64,000 nucleotides of DNA from Candidatus Defluviibacterium haderslevense (GCA_016712225.1 JADJRL010000003.1:2183501-2247500), one strand, 5' to 3'; positions 49,379 to 59,510 are shown, counted from the first letter of the stretch. Numbers and translations are program-made. Notes: generated from the letters alone by a model not told the origin.

Positions 49379-49797
49379 AACAAAAGTGTTATTAAAATCG
49401 AAATTACTCAAATTTAGAATAATTTAGCCATAATAATTTCAATTGTAAAATATGTTGATAAGAGACTATTAATACCGAAGTGAAAAACAAATTAGTCCAA
49501 AGTTAATAGATAAATTATTTTTCATTCGGCATGCAGATGCTTTGTTCTGCATGATGACCTCCCAAAGAAGCGTCTGCATGCGGATGCTTTGATCTGCATG
49601 ATGACCTCCCAAGGGAGCGTCTGCATTACACCTAAATATATTGAACTAAAGTATAAATCACAATGGTATAATTTTATATCAAAGCTAATCCAAAATTTCT
49701 TTAAAGCAGTTAAAAACTTAAAAAATTTACCCACCTGTTTTAGTTAGGTGTCAAAAATTAAATATCCTGGTAGTGGAATTAGACAAATCTTTAATTT
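49379..49797. other. Intergenic region with tandem hairpin repeat, 419 bp
   Basis: This gap lies between the converging RCC1-like gene and the L-domain protein. It holds the 47-bp tandem repeat at 49529-49626. A 70-codon minus-strand open frame across the repeat has no gene-like context. No classical terminator is evident. Confidence 0.6.
49529..49626. repeat. Two 47-bp tandem repeats with internal inverted repeats
   Basis: Copies start at 49529 and 49576, with a GCAT remnant of a third at 49623. The core TCTGCATGATGACCTCCCAA is identical in both; differences are few. GCATGCAGATGC at the start of copy 1 is nearly complementary to GCGTCTGCATGC at the junction, so each copy can fold as a hairpin with its neighbour. 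The GC content is higher than in the surroundings. Confidence 0.75.
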
Positions 49798-52700
49798 TTA
49801 TTTTTGAATAATCAATTTAAAATAATTTTGATTATTTTTTTCATCAATTACCTTAGCTATAAATGTGTTATTGGCACCTGGAATTATAGTTATTTCAGTA
49901 AAATTATTATTTATTTTTATATTTGCTTCAATTTTAACGCCATATAAATTGTATAACTCTACGTTCTTTATATTTTGTGTTGGGTGTTCAATTTTTAAAA
50001 TTCCATTATTAGGATTTGGATAAATAATAAATTTATTTTTATTAATTTCTTGATCACTGTTGACTATTTCCTTGATTAATTTACTTACAACCGTATTTGT
50101 CAAAACAGGAATATTCTGATCAAAATATATTGAACTACTGTTTAATACCTCACTTCCTTCCAATATTCCATTTATGTGATTAATAGCGAAAGTAACAAAA
50201 CCCTGACTTTCTATCTTACTTGTATTGCTATCAGGCAATATAATGTCTTTAAAATAAAATGTAACAATATTTCCTTTTAATGAAACCGAAACATGGTGAC
50301 TTGAATTGAGAATTCGAAAAGTAGAAACATCTAAATATTGACTTAATGTGTCAAGAATTGCAACCTCTCGAGCAAAATCGTTTCCTGTATTTTGGAATCG
50401 AATTGTATATTCTAATAATGAGCCAATTTTAGTAAGATTTTTTTCTGTATTTCCAACTGGATTCACAACTTTATCGTTGGGATCATATGCACATCGGATA
50501 ATAGTTTCCAATTTGTGAACTGCACTTATAGGGTTACTTGAACTTAACTTATTATTTATTGTAGATACTAAGTTTTTAGGAGTTGCCACAGAATTCTGAC
50601 CTGGCATTAGGAATTTTATTTTAATTTTGGAGTAGTCTTGAGCCAAAATTCCATTATAATTATAATAAATTTCCTGAAATACTTCATCTATTTTAACAGG
50701 TAAAGGATAACTTTCAATATATTTAAATGATGGGTCATATTTTATTTTTATTTCTCCTGATTCCTCATATGTACCCTCATTTTTATATATTATTTCAAAG
50801 GTTCCTAATTCATTACAACGGTTTCTCTCATCTAGAGCTTGAATACTTAATTTATGAAAATCGGAATTAGGATAAAGCCCAAATTTAAATATTGTATCAC
50901 TACTATTTGCAGATATAAATTGAAAATTATATTCTTGATTAGACGTACTTAATTTCCAAGTCAACTGATCCTGTTGTAGTTTAATTTTATAAAACCTATC
51001 TTCCTCGCAAATTATTTCTATGTTGCCGTCTAAGTTTGAAAGATAGTTAGCAGGGTCGCCTTCGACATTTAAAAGAACGTTTGAAATACCTTTTTCTCCG
51101 AAGTCTTGTACTTGATTTCTATTTTCATCTAAAAATACTTCAATATAAGTTGTTTTTTTCTTGCAGTCTATATCACTTACAGATTTGCAATTAGGACCAT
51201 TGTTTATAATATTTAAACTTATCATGGGGTGTCTTAATGTTCTGCAAATAAAATTTGTATTGCAGATACTAAGTTTTTTGTTACCAGAAATATATACTTT
51301 CCTAGTGTCATTTTGTAATGGAATATTATCAAGACTTGTTATATTACTTAGATTATCATTAGAATTAAAGTCCATATTATTAAAATACTTCAAACCCTCG
51401 AGGCCTTGAAGACTATAAAGATTTTTACTATATGCTGCAGAAAAATTTAAGATTGTATCAATTTTTTCTAGCCCTTGAAACGAATTAAGATAGACATTTA
51501 AAAAATTAATACGTTCAATAAATTTAAGATTATCCATACCCTTTAAATGTAACAGAGATTTGTTATCAATAAATGTAACGTTCTTAAGCCTATTAATGCT
51601 TTTTAACCCGAATAGTGACGTAAGTTTTTCATTTGAAGAAATACTTAGGTTTCCTCCAATAAATTCTAAATTGTCTAAACCAACTAGATCCAAACATGAC
51701 GTCCCACTTATGTTTAAATTACCTCCAATACTTTTAATAGTTTTTAATCCGTATAAATTTGTAATATTCTGTTGTATTGATATATCCTTTTCTACATAAT
51801 CGCAATTATAATATTTTCGATCAAAGTTGTCAATTTCAGATTGTGAAAAAATGTTTAAGTTCAATGGGCATTCAATAGTATCACAATCTGTCTTTAAATC
51901 ATCCACAGAATTACATCGTCCATTATTATTTGATATATAAATATTTTTCCCTATTGAATGAATTATGTTGCATAAATTTTCCAGATCGCAATTATTAAGT
52001 TTAGGATTGTCAGATATGTTTAAATCTTTTTCACCTAAAATTCTAGATTTTATTGATTTGGGTTCTATCATATGTAGGCCCTCTAGACTTGTTAAATTAC
52101 TATTAGCAATAATCTCTAAAGATCCATTTATTTTATCCAAATAATTAAATCCTACGAAATTGAGAATTCCACTACAACCAGATATATGTAGTTTTCCATT
52201 GACTTGACTTAATGAATTGAAGTTTTGCGAAAAGTTATGAGCATAATTCTTAATAATTAAGTCACCTCCAATATATTTTAGAAAGGAAAATCCATTTTGA
52301 CTTCCATTTGCAATTTGATCAATTTCAAATTTTCCATGAATTGAATCAACTTTTAGATAAATCCATGGAGCTATTGGATTATTTGAAAACTTAAAATCAA
52401 TACCAATATAATTGATTGGGGTAATATTATAATTTATTCCTGATAATTTTAAATTATTTTCAAAAATCAAAGAACCCAAAACTCTTACAGGCTTTAAGAA
52501 ACTCGGACTGGCAACAAGATTATTATTATTTGCAATTATAAAATCACCATTTATATATTCTAATTTTTCAAAGTCTTTCCAATTAATTGTCCCGGATACG
52601 CCATCAATTACGAAATCTCCTCCTATACCAATTTGGTTTTTAAAAGTTGATGGCCAACCCAAAATGGAACTGTTTTTTATTACAAAACTTCCTCCAATAC

Positions 52701-54138
52701 CGCTAAAGAAATTATCGAAACTCAGATTTTGATTATCCTCACTTTTAAAATTTCCATTGACTACTCGTAATCCTCCTAAATCGGCAAGATTTAGATTTGA
52801 GATATTCTTTATTGTTATACTACCAATTATTGTATCAAGATTATTAAGTCCTTTTAGATTAAGAATTTTACCTTTTACATAGTCTGAATCACATGCGCCA
52901 ATGCAAATGTCTCCAAATAAGTATTCACAAAATTTATTTTGAATTAAAAAGCTATCAATTTGCGATTGGGTTTTAAAATTTAGGGATGAGTAACTGCATT
53001 TGTGCAAGTTACAATTAACCCATGCTTGCCTATTTGTTGCACAACCTGGAGCATTAAATTCAATCAATTTTTCAGATTCAGGCAACGATATTAAATCACA
53101 ATTTTGTGTGCAATCAGACAATTTTGGATTATTTCTAAGAATAAATTTTAATCCGGATGAATTTACCTGTAACTTATTCTTATTAATATTTTCAAGCCCA
53201 TCTAAACTTGAAATCAAAGGAAGTCCTATAATTTCTATAAATCCGTTCACTTGTTTCAAATTTTTTAAATCGCTTAAATCTTTCAATTTATTAATATTGG
53301 CTATCCTTAAATTTCCGCAACTTATAATTTCTTTTAATCCTGATAAGTTTACAAATAAAGGAAGTCTTTCTAAAGTTATATTTTCACTAACAACTTGAAT
53401 TGATGAAATCGAATTTAAATTCTCGAAATTATCACAATCAGTAATTGTTAATGATTTCATACGTTTTGTAGAACTTTCTAAGTTAATGAACGTCTTCAAT
53501 TTTGGACAATAATTTATAAATACACTAGAAGTATCTGATATTTTCAATGATGCGATTTTACTTAATTCAACAACATTATTTAATGAATATAGCTCCAATC
53601 CCTCTACAGATAGAAGTTCATTAAAACCGCTTATAGTCGATAATTTAGACATTGAATGAATGCTGAATTTCCCTTCAATTGTAACAAGTTTATTAAACCC
53701 AGATATTTCATTTAATGCTAGATTGTCATTAATTGAATATTTCCCTTTTATTAGTTTTAATTGGTTAAATTCAGAAATACTTGATAATGTATTGTTACCC
53801 TCTATTTTAAAATCACCGCCAACTTCCATTAAATTATTTAAGCCTGCCAAATTTGTTAAATAATAATTTGCTCGAATAATAAGATCTCCATTGATTTTAA
53901 TGATATTCTTTAACCCATTTAGATTATTTACCGTTGATCCTGCTTGGTAAGGATGGCCAATTGTGACATCCCCATCAATAATCGTACAATTAGGATTAGA
54001 ATTTAAAAAATTGTCTATTTTTTCTTGTGAATCAAATATTGTATTTCCTGGTAAACAAATTTGAGATCCTAATTTACTAAAACTACTTAGGAATAAAAGA
54101 ACCAAAAGCAATTTAAAATGTACCCATATTTTTTTCAT
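49798..54138 (-). CDS. Three-module leucine-rich/L-domain-like surface protein with T9SS tail
   Basis: The 1446-aa protein starts at ATG 54138 (MKKIWVHFKLLLVLLFLSSF signal peptide); an in-frame upstream ATG at 54228 would hide this signal. Three modules (about 28-378, 379-755 and 756-988) each open with a cysteine and an F-x-SQ-x-(E/Q)-ID-x-F cap. They contain irregular leucine-rich strands with GD-x-x-I and L-x-GL-x-x-L patterns and close with NPKL-x-x-C or NKKLSIC and a final cysteine, like receptor-L or BspA-type solenoids. A short SdrD B-like segment follows (about 992-1050; FLDENRNQVQDFGEKG), then a Bacteroidota domain with the AYDPNDK motif (about 1200-1350, DUF7619-like; YTIRFQNTGNDFA), and a T9SS tail from about 1369 (FIIYPNPNNGILKI). 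Predicted surface binding protein. It converges on the RCC1-like gene. Confidence 0.85.
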   Translation of the reverse strand: MKKIWVHFKLLLVLLFLSSFSKLGSQICLPGNTIFDSQEKIDNFLNSNPNCTIIDGDVTIGHPYQAGSTVNNLNGLKNIIKINGDLIIRANYYLTNLAGLNNLMEVGGDFKIEGNNTLSSISEFNQLKLIKGKYSINDNLALNEISGFNKLVTIEGKFSIHSMSKLSTISGFNELLSVEGLELYSLNNVVELSKIASLKISDTSSVFINYCPKLKTFINLESSTKRMKSLTITDCDNFENLNSISSIQVVSENITLERLPLFVNLSGLKEIISCGNLRIANINKLKDLSDLKNLKQVNGFIEIIGLPLISSLDGLENINKNKLQVNSSGLKFILRNNPKLSDCTQNCDLISLPESEKLIEFNAPGCATNRQAWVNCNLHKCSYSSLNFKTQSQIDSFLIQNKFCEYLFGDICIGACDSDYVKGKILNLKGLNNLDTIIGSITIKNISNLNLADLGGLRVVNGNFKSEDNQNLSFDNFFSGIGGSFVIKNSSILGWPSTFKNQIGIGGDFVIDGVSGTINWKDFEKLEYINGDFIIANNNNLVASPSFLKPVRVLGSLIFENNLKLSGINYNITPINYIGIDFKFSNNPIAPWIYLKVDSIHGKFEIDQIANGSQNGFSFLKYIGGDLIIKNYAHNFSQNFNSLSQVNGKLHISGCSGILNFVGFNYLDKINGSLEIIANSNLTSLEGLHMIEPKSIKSRILGEKDLNISDNPKLNNCDLENLCNIIHSIGKNIYISNNNGRCNSVDDLKTDCDTIECPLNLNIFSQSEIDNFDRKYYNCDYVEKDISIQQNITNLYGLKTIKSIGGNLNISGTSCLDLVGLDNLEFIGGNLSISSNEKLTSLFGLKSINRLKNVTFIDNKSLLHLKGMDNLKFIERINFLNVYLNSFQGLEKIDTILNFSAAYSKNLYSLQGLEGLKYFNNMDFNSNDNLSNITSLDNIPLQNDTRKVYISGNKKLSICNTNFICRTLRHPMISLNIINNGPNCKSVSDIDCKKKTTYIEVFLDENRNQVQDFGEKGISNVLLNVEGDPANYLSNLDGNIEIICEEDRFYKIKLQQDQLTWKLSTSNQEYNFQFISANSSDTIFKFGLYPNSDFHKLSIQALDERNRCNELGTFEIIYKNEGTYEESGEIKIKYDPSFKYIESYPLPVKIDEVFQEIYYNYNGILAQDYSKIKIKFLMPGQNSVATPKNLVSTINNKLSSSNPISAVHKLETIIRCAYDPNDKVVNPVGNTEKNLTKIGSLLEYTIRFQNTGNDFAREVAILDTLSQYLDVSTFRILNSSHHVSVSLKGNIVTFYFKDIILPDSNTSKIESQGFVTFAINHINGILEGSEVLNSSSIYFDQNIPVLTNTVVSKLIKEIVNSDQEINKNKFIIYPNPNNGILKIEHPTQNIKNVELYNLYGVKIEANIKINNNFTEITIIPGANNTFIAKVIDEKNNQNYFKLIIQK

Positions 54139-54776
54139 AATTAGTCGATTTATTGTTTTACTAAATTGAATATATAAATAGAACTCTTCGATTAAATAAC
54201 TATTTAAAATTATATCTAAATTCTCCATTCTGTTGAATTTGGATATACTAAAGTTTTCATTTATTGGAATAGTTTATTGCAAAAATACACAAATATTTTT
54301 GAATACTATTATTTTAAAGATTAATTTTTAGAAACCAAGTATTCATTAAACATTGGATTCTTGTGATAGATAGTTAGAATTTCTTAGATTAATCAAATCA
54401 ATTTAATAATTTGTTTTTAGATGTGCTTAATGATTTGAATCTATCATTCTAATTGCATAATATTTCTCATTTACAGAGTTTGTTTTACTATTCTAATTTC
54501 AATGGAGTATTTGAGATAAAAGTTTCTAATAGATATTTTATTTGTTATGAAATAATTGGAATTTATGGTATATTTATTTTTACTTACTTCAATTATTAAA
54601 TCGATAAAGTGCCCACTCTATATTATATTTAGATATAACTTTTTGTTTACATAATATAGTTTGTGAATTATATATATATTAACTACTATTTCTTTATGAA
54701 ATTTTATTATATTTTCTATACATTTGAGTTTTGATTTATTTAAGAATTCTTTCACTAATCCTCAAATACTGAATCC
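54139..54776. other. Divergent intergenic region, 638 bp
   Basis: Very AT-rich DNA between the minus-strand L-domain gene and the plus-strand reductase gene, presumably with promoters for both. CAAAAATA at 54280-54287 reads as the -7 element TATTTTTG toward the minus-strand gene, 142 bp from its start, without a clear -33. No supportable small gene. Confidence 0.55.
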
Positions 54777-55538
54777 ATGGATATTTCTTTAGTTCAACTT
54801 AACACCTTCATGTATGCGTGGATCGGATTGGCAATAGTCATACTACCCATTCAATTTTTTATCACGGCACCTTATGGGAGGCATTACAATACTGCCTGGG
54901 GTAAGAGCATGTCTAATCGTTGGGGATGGGTTATCATGGAGGCGGTTTCCATTATTGGATTGAGTATTTTGTTTCTTGGCGCTCCGGGAGAGAAATCAAT
55001 TTTTGCATGGGTTGCCTATGGATTGTGGGCATTACATTATGTGAATAGAAGTTTTATTTTCCCATTCAGGACCCGAACTAAAGATAAATTTATTCCCATT
55101 GGAATAGTTGCTTCTGCTATATTTTTTAATCTTATTAATGCTGGGACCAATGGATATTATTTGGGATATTTGGAGACCTATACGAATGATTGGTTTTTTG
55201 ATTTGAGATTTATTATTGGCATTATATTATTCATTACGGGAATGCTAATTAATTTTTTTGCAGATAATTATTTAATACATCTTCGAAATGGCAATCCCAA
55301 TATATATCTAATTCCAAGGGGAGGGATCTTCGAATATATATCATGTCCCAATCATTTTGGTGAAATATTAGAATGGATAGGTTTTGCCATTATGTGTTGG
55401 AATTTACCTGCATTGGGATTCGCTGTATGGACTGTTGCTAATTTAGTCCCAAGGGCTTGGAGTCATCACAAATGGTATAGAAAAACTTTTAGTGATTATC
55501 CTGAAAAGCGGAAGGCAATATTTCCAGGATTGTTGTGA
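54777..55538 (+). CDS. Steroid 5-alpha-reductase-like (SRD5A family) integral membrane protein
   Basis: The 253-aa protein has about six hydrophobic segments. Its C-terminal third matches the SRD5A signature closely: LIPRGGIFEYISCPNHFGEI followed by EWIGFA, then SHHKWY-x-x-x-F-x-x-YP and a hydrophobic end. Family knowledge: these NADPH-dependent membrane enzymes reduce a double bond conjugated to a carbonyl in steroids, polyprenals or related lipids. Length and motif spacing are typical of 5-alpha-reductases. An extended SDR gene begins 45 bp downstream, suggesting a two-step oxidoreductase pathway on a steroid- or terpenoid-like lipid. The native substrate cannot be deduced. Confidence 0.85.
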   Translation: MDISLVQLNTFMYAWIGLAIVILPIQFFITAPYGRHYNTAWGKSMSNRWGWVIMEAVSIIGLSILFLGAPGEKSIFAWVAYGLWALHYVNRSFIFPFRTRTKDKFIPIGIVASAIFFNLINAGTNGYYLGYLETYTNDWFFDLRFIIGIILFITGMLINFFADNYLIHLRNGNPNIYLIPRGGIFEYISCPNHFGEILEWIGFAIMCWNLPALGFAVWTVANLVPRAWSHHKWYRKTFSDYPEKRKAIFPGLL

Positions 55539-55583
55539 GTTTAATTTATTTTGAATTTTTTAGTATAAAATATTTTTTACCAA

Positions 55584-56588
55584 ATGCATATTACATTAAC
55601 AGGAGCGACCGGACATATTGGAAATAATATGATCAGACATTTGGTGCAGGATGGTTTTGAAGTTCGCGCTGTATATAGAAATAGTGATAAATCATGGATC
55701 TTTGATTCATTAACTTTGGAGCACTACATAGGTGATATCCTTGATGCAGATTTTGTTAAAGAAGCATTGCATAATACAGATGCAGTCATTCACCTGGCCG
55801 GTATAATATCCATAGCGGGTGATCCGGATGGAATGGTTCACAGGACGAATACCATAGGAGTGATGAATGTGGTGAATGCATGCAAATTTCAAAAAGTTAA
55901 AAGGCTCATCCACTTTAGCTCCATTCATGCATTTAAATTGAATATTCAAATTGGGGGTGTAATGGATGAAAGTATGCCGTCTGCTGATAATACCTGTATG
56001 GCATATGATCATTCTAAAGCAGCGGGAGAAGCTTTTGTTATTGAAGCTATAAGGAATGGTTTGGATGCATACATCTTACATCCTACAGGGGTCATAGGCC
56101 CGCATGATTATTTTAATGCGCTAAGTGGAATTTTTCTAAAAAAATTATTTTCTGGTACATTACCAGCTTTATTAAATGGTGGATTTGATTGGGTGGATGT
56201 CAGAGATATATGTATAGCTACTGGGCATATCCTTAAGCTAGATGAAAATAAAACTACGAACATTTTAAGTCGGAGGTATATTTTGTCTGGACATTTTGCA
56301 ACATTAGCTGACATTGCTACACGATGCAGTAAGATTTCTATTAAGAGAAAACCAAGACTGGTATTTTCTAAATCATTGGCTAAATTTGGATTGCCATTCA
56401 TAAAAATGTGGGCTAAAATTTCTGGTTCTGCGCCCATTTATACGCTGGAATCTATAAGTACTTTATTGGATCATGAAGTTCATTTTTCGCATCAAAAAGC
56501 TTTATTGGAGCTTGATTATCATCCACGATCATTAAATGAGACGTTGCAAGATTGTTATCAGTGGTATAAGGAAAATGAAATGATATAA
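55584..56588 (+). CDS. Extended short-chain dehydrogenase (NAD-dependent epimerase / 3-beta-HSD-like)
   Basis: The 334-aa protein has an N-terminal Rossmann motif TGATGHIG (about 5-12), a GDILDAD segment, the IHLAG strand, FSSIHAF and the catalytic pair Y141 and K145 (YDHSK). Later segments (HPTGVIGPHDY, WVDVRDIC) fit extended SDRs of the epimerase, dihydroflavonol-reductase or 3-beta-hydroxysteroid-dehydrogenase type. It acts in the cytoplasm with NAD(P). It lies 45 bp after the 5-alpha-reductase-like gene with no terminator between, so an operon is likely. The pairing makes oxidation or reduction of a 3-hydroxy/keto lipid an attractive guess, but a sugar epimerase cannot be excluded. Confidence 0.85.
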   Translation: MHITLTGATGHIGNNMIRHLVQDGFEVRAVYRNSDKSWIFDSLTLEHYIGDILDADFVKEALHNTDAVIHLAGIISIAGDPDGMVHRTNTIGVMNVVNACKFQKVKRLIHFSSIHAFKLNIQIGGVMDESMPSADNTCMAYDHSKAAGEAFVIEAIRNGLDAYILHPTGVIGPHDYFNALSGIFLKKLFSGTLPALLNGGFDWVDVRDICIATGHILKLDENKTTNILSRRYILSGHFATLADIATRCSKISIKRKPRLVFSKSLAKFGLPFIKMWAKISGSAPIYTLESISTLLDHEVHFSHQKALLELDYHPRSLNETLQDCYQWYKENEMI

Positions 56589-56743
56589 TATATCTGCAAA
56601 AGGTCTTGCGCTGGGGAAAATGTAAAGCATTGCAATTTGCTAAAATAAATTTTAACTATTATGGCCGAGTCTATTGACCTTGACAACTTATTATTTAGTC
56701 TGGGAATTTAATTTGTTATAAAAGAATTTTGAATCGGTAGTAT

Positions 56744-58165
56744 TCATTCTTTTGAACTTTTAATTTTATCTACCATGCTATACAACCAGCCTTTTTCGAT
56801 TAAATGATTGTTGCCTTTAATGGACTGTAACCAGGCCTCTTTATCCAGAGGAGTTAATTTTTTTGTTAGATACAGACGATGAGCTGCATTCAGGAAGTTA
56901 TTGTAATATTCTTTGTGGTAACCCAGTTTTTTGGATCGTTTGATTAAATTTTGGGTGGCAATTATCTGATTATGCATTAATCGCTCTTCCTTGATTTCAA
57001 AGTATATTTTAATCATTTCGACCCGTGCATTAAGTTCTATAAGTGGATCTTTAAATACGCTGGTATTCAATAAATAAAGCGCTTGATTGAAGTTGCCTTG
57101 TTCTTTATAGATTTTGGCGAGATTGAAATTGTAAATGGTTGTTCTGCCGATTGGGTTGACGAGATTTTTATATTCATTTAATAATTTGATAGCCAATTCA
57201 AGGTCTTTCATTCTGATGCACAGTGCAATGATATTTTTATAGGTTAACGAACTCATGACACCATAGTCTAGAAGCCAACCAGTTCGAACACAATGTTGAA
57301 ATAAGTCCATCGTTTGTTTAAAAAACTGGGTATTGTTTTTATTTATTTTTCGAATACAATAGTTGAGTGCGGTCAAGAATATTTCGCGGCCGCGTTCGAA
57401 GTCAAAATCATTTTCATATTTTCGAATGAGCAGTAAATATTCATTGAAGTGTGATTCTTCCTCGGGTTCTCTGTACATTTTTAGAGCTAATAAATATATA
57501 TGGACTTCTGGATATTTAGACCAATTTTTGCTTTCTGCGTAATCGACCCACGGCTGAATAAAGGGATATTCCATACTTGTGGCACCAATAGATTCATGGG
57601 ATAGTTGTTCTAAATAAATTCGGAGACGTTTGAGCATGGATGATACTTCAATGGTCTCTGAACTTTCAGCGAAATCGTAATAGCTAAATCGGTTTTTAGT
57701 AGATTCATAAGATAGTAATTCCAAATCCACCTGATATCTCAATTCGAAATGATCTGGATTCCAATTATTTTTTTTGCTTAATATTTCTTTGCGAAAGGCG
57801 TTGGCTTGTTTTTCGAATAAATTAATTTTTTGGCCCTTTCTTAAGAATCGAATAAATGACAGTTCTCTGTCCTGATCTTGGTTTTGTTTTTCTTCGATAT
57901 AGATATAATTCTTTAGGTGTTTGAGTAATTCAGAGAACAGGAGTCGAAGTTTAACATCTTTATAGATCTCATTGGGATAAAGGTATTTAAACAAGCGGGA
58001 TTTCAATTGATCAATACCTAAATCCAAAAATTGGTCAATTTTTTCCTGATAAATCACTAATTTGGAGTTGGTATTGAATAGAGGAGAGGCTAAATAATTT
58101 CTAAAATCCTTCCTTTGGCGTTGATTTAATATTAAATATAGCTCAATAAACTGAGAATTTTTCAT
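56744..58165 (-). CDS. Helical, TPR-like cytoplasmic protein of unknown function
   Basis: The 473-aa protein has no signal peptide or membrane segment. It is rich in charged and aromatic residues and predicted to be almost all alpha-helical. Residues about 300-440 show helix pairs of TPR-like character (AIKLLNEYKNLV, FNLAKIYKEQGNFNQALYLL), typical of protein-interaction scaffolds. I do not recognise a named family; it may be lineage-specific. ATG 58165 begins MKNSQFIELYLILNQRQR, a plausible N terminus. It converges with the SDR gene and diverges from the next T9SS gene, so it is a single-gene unit. Confidence 0.72.
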   Translation of the reverse strand: MKNSQFIELYLILNQRQRKDFRNYLASPLFNTNSKLVIYQEKIDQFLDLGIDQLKSRLFKYLYPNEIYKDVKLRLLFSELLKHLKNYIYIEEKQNQDQDRELSFIRFLRKGQKINLFEKQANAFRKEILSKKNNWNPDHFELRYQVDLELLSYESTKNRFSYYDFAESSETIEVSSMLKRLRIYLEQLSHESIGATSMEYPFIQPWVDYAESKNWSKYPEVHIYLLALKMYREPEEESHFNEYLLLIRKYENDFDFERGREIFLTALNYCIRKINKNNTQFFKQTMDLFQHCVRTGWLLDYGVMSSLTYKNIIALCIRMKDLELAIKLLNEYKNLVNPIGRTTIYNFNLAKIYKEQGNFNQALYLLNTSVFKDPLIELNARVEMIKIYFEIKEERLMHNQIIATQNLIKRSKKLGYHKEYYNNFLNAAHRLYLTKKLTPLDKEAWLQSIKGNNHLIEKGWLYSMVDKIKSSKE

Positions 58166-58262
58166 AATGTGTCCTACAAAAAATTTTATAATTATTTGAT
58201 AAACAATAAATTATAATAAATATTATTAATTATGATGCTACAATTTACAATATTTATCACAC

Positions 58263-58290
58263 TTGAGAAAAATAACTTGCAATATCTTTG
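58263..58290 (+). promoter_or_regulatory. Bacteroidota-type promoter (TTG-N17-TATCTTTG)
   Basis: TTG at 58263-58265 and TATCTTTG at 58283-58290 match the -33/-7 consensus with a 17-bp spacer. Transcription would begin near 58296, just before the ATG at 58313. This rules against the in-frame upstream ATG at 58232 as the start. Confidence 0.7.
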
Positions 58291-58312
58291 CCATAGAAAT
58301 AAAGCACAAACA

Positions 58313-59167
58313 ATGATAAATCAAAATTTAATATTAGGAATTCTGGTGAATTTAGTCACTATTTTTGGAGTTTCTGCTCAAGGTTTGGATGCTACATTAA
58401 ATCACAAATGGGTGAGCAATCAGGCAAAGACTTCCAATCCAATGAAAGTATTGAATGTTGATGCAGATGACTATATAGGAGCAAGTCTTCAATTGAAGGC
58501 TAAGTGTAATGATGGAATAGCAACATTTCGGATAACCAATATTGGCGAGGAAGACATGTCAGTACCTACACAATTTGGAATTATTGAGGACGATATTCTT
58601 CCCGGGTATAATCGTGAAGTATTTTTAAAAAGTGGAAAACATATTGACATAGAGTTAGATGGAAATAGTAAGGTAACATTGATGCTACGTCAAATTAAAG
58701 GCCATCCCGGCGATTCTATCCTAACCGCAACGTTAGAAGGATGTGGTACTTTAAATGCAATGACATCAAATGTTGGCTCACAAATTAAAAACGCAGATCC
58801 GGATCAGCACCTCATTGCAGATGGAAGTAATGATAAGGATAAGTCGGTTTCATCGATGGATGCTGTATTATTATCACAACATTTAGATCAAACAAGTTCA
58901 ATTGGGGGAAATCACAATTTCAAAGTTTTTCCCAATCCGGCTCGTGATGTATTGAATATTGAGATACCCAGTGTGAATACTAAAACAAACTTATACCTAT
59001 ATGATGTTTTGGGTCACATCATTTGGTCTAATACATTAGATAAGGGTCAACATTTCACATCCGTTCAGCTCAATACTGTAAATGTTACTTATTCTGGTAT
59101 CTATTTCCTTATAACTCAATCAAATCAAGAAAGCATTACTCAAAGAATAAATATTATTAAACTTTAA
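58313..59167 (+). CDS. Small T9SS-exported protein
   Basis: The 284-aa protein starts at ATG 58313 (MINQNLILGILVNLVTIFGVSAQ), which gives a clean signal peptide directly downstream of a good promoter; the longer frame from 58232 begins before the likely transcription start. The mature part has a beta-sandwich-like domain (about 45-150; LQLKAKCNDGIATFRITNIGE, cysteine pair at about 60 and 144), an acidic linker, and a T9SS sorting tail from about residue 203 (FKVFPNPARDVLNIEI). The role is unknown. Proteins of this size with one beta domain before a sorting tail may bind the cell surface or matrix. Confidence 0.82.
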   Translation: MINQNLILGILVNLVTIFGVSAQGLDATLNHKWVSNQAKTSNPMKVLNVDADDYIGASLQLKAKCNDGIATFRITNIGEEDMSVPTQFGIIEDDILPGYNREVFLKSGKHIDIELDGNSKVTLMLRQIKGHPGDSILTATLEGCGTLNAMTSNVGSQIKNADPDQHLIADGSNDKDKSVSSMDAVLLSQHLDQTSSIGGNHNFKVFPNPARDVLNIEIPSVNTKTNLYLYDVLGHIIWSNTLDKGQHFTSVQLNTVNVTYSGIYFLITQSNQESITQRINIIKL

Positions 59168-59196
59168 ATCATACATTAAACCAATAAATTTAAATT

Positions 59197-59283
59197 ATGA
59201 AAAATCAGTTAATCCAACATCAATCATTTTTAAATTCAAACAACATGGTAAACAATAACGACATTTTAGACGAAATACTATAA
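59197..59283 (+). CDS. Possible 28-aa peptide
   Basis: ATG 59197 has the same AATTATGAAAAA start context as nearby exported genes and runs 28 codons to a TAA at 59281. The product is hydrophilic, Asn-rich and ends NNNDILDEIL. It follows the T9SS gene by 29 bp. There is no other evidence of coding; it may be chance. Confidence 0.2.
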   Translation: MKNQLIQHQSFLNSNNMVNNNDILDEIL

Positions 59284-59510
59284 AGCAAAAACATGCATAT
59301 CATTGACTTTGAATTGATTCAATCATGTGTACTGGTTTAATTAAATAATAGAGCATTATTTAATAATTAGAAGGATAGACAATAGTAGTTCACCTAGAAT
59401 TAAGTAGAAACAAGTGAATGATTATTAATGTGGTGGTTGCGTTGCTTTGGTAAAAAGTAGTAGAGCAATTTAAAAAGCCATCACTAAACAGTCAGGAATA
59501 GAAATAAAAA

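Noticed and set aside
49522..49734. Minus-strand 70-codon frame over the 47-bp repeat
   Set aside because: It consists partly of the repeat and has no upstream signal; it is more likely chance.
54139..54228. Upstream ATG 54228 as start of the L-domain protein
   Set aside because: It would put about 30 hydrophilic residues in front of a clear signal peptide starting at 54138.
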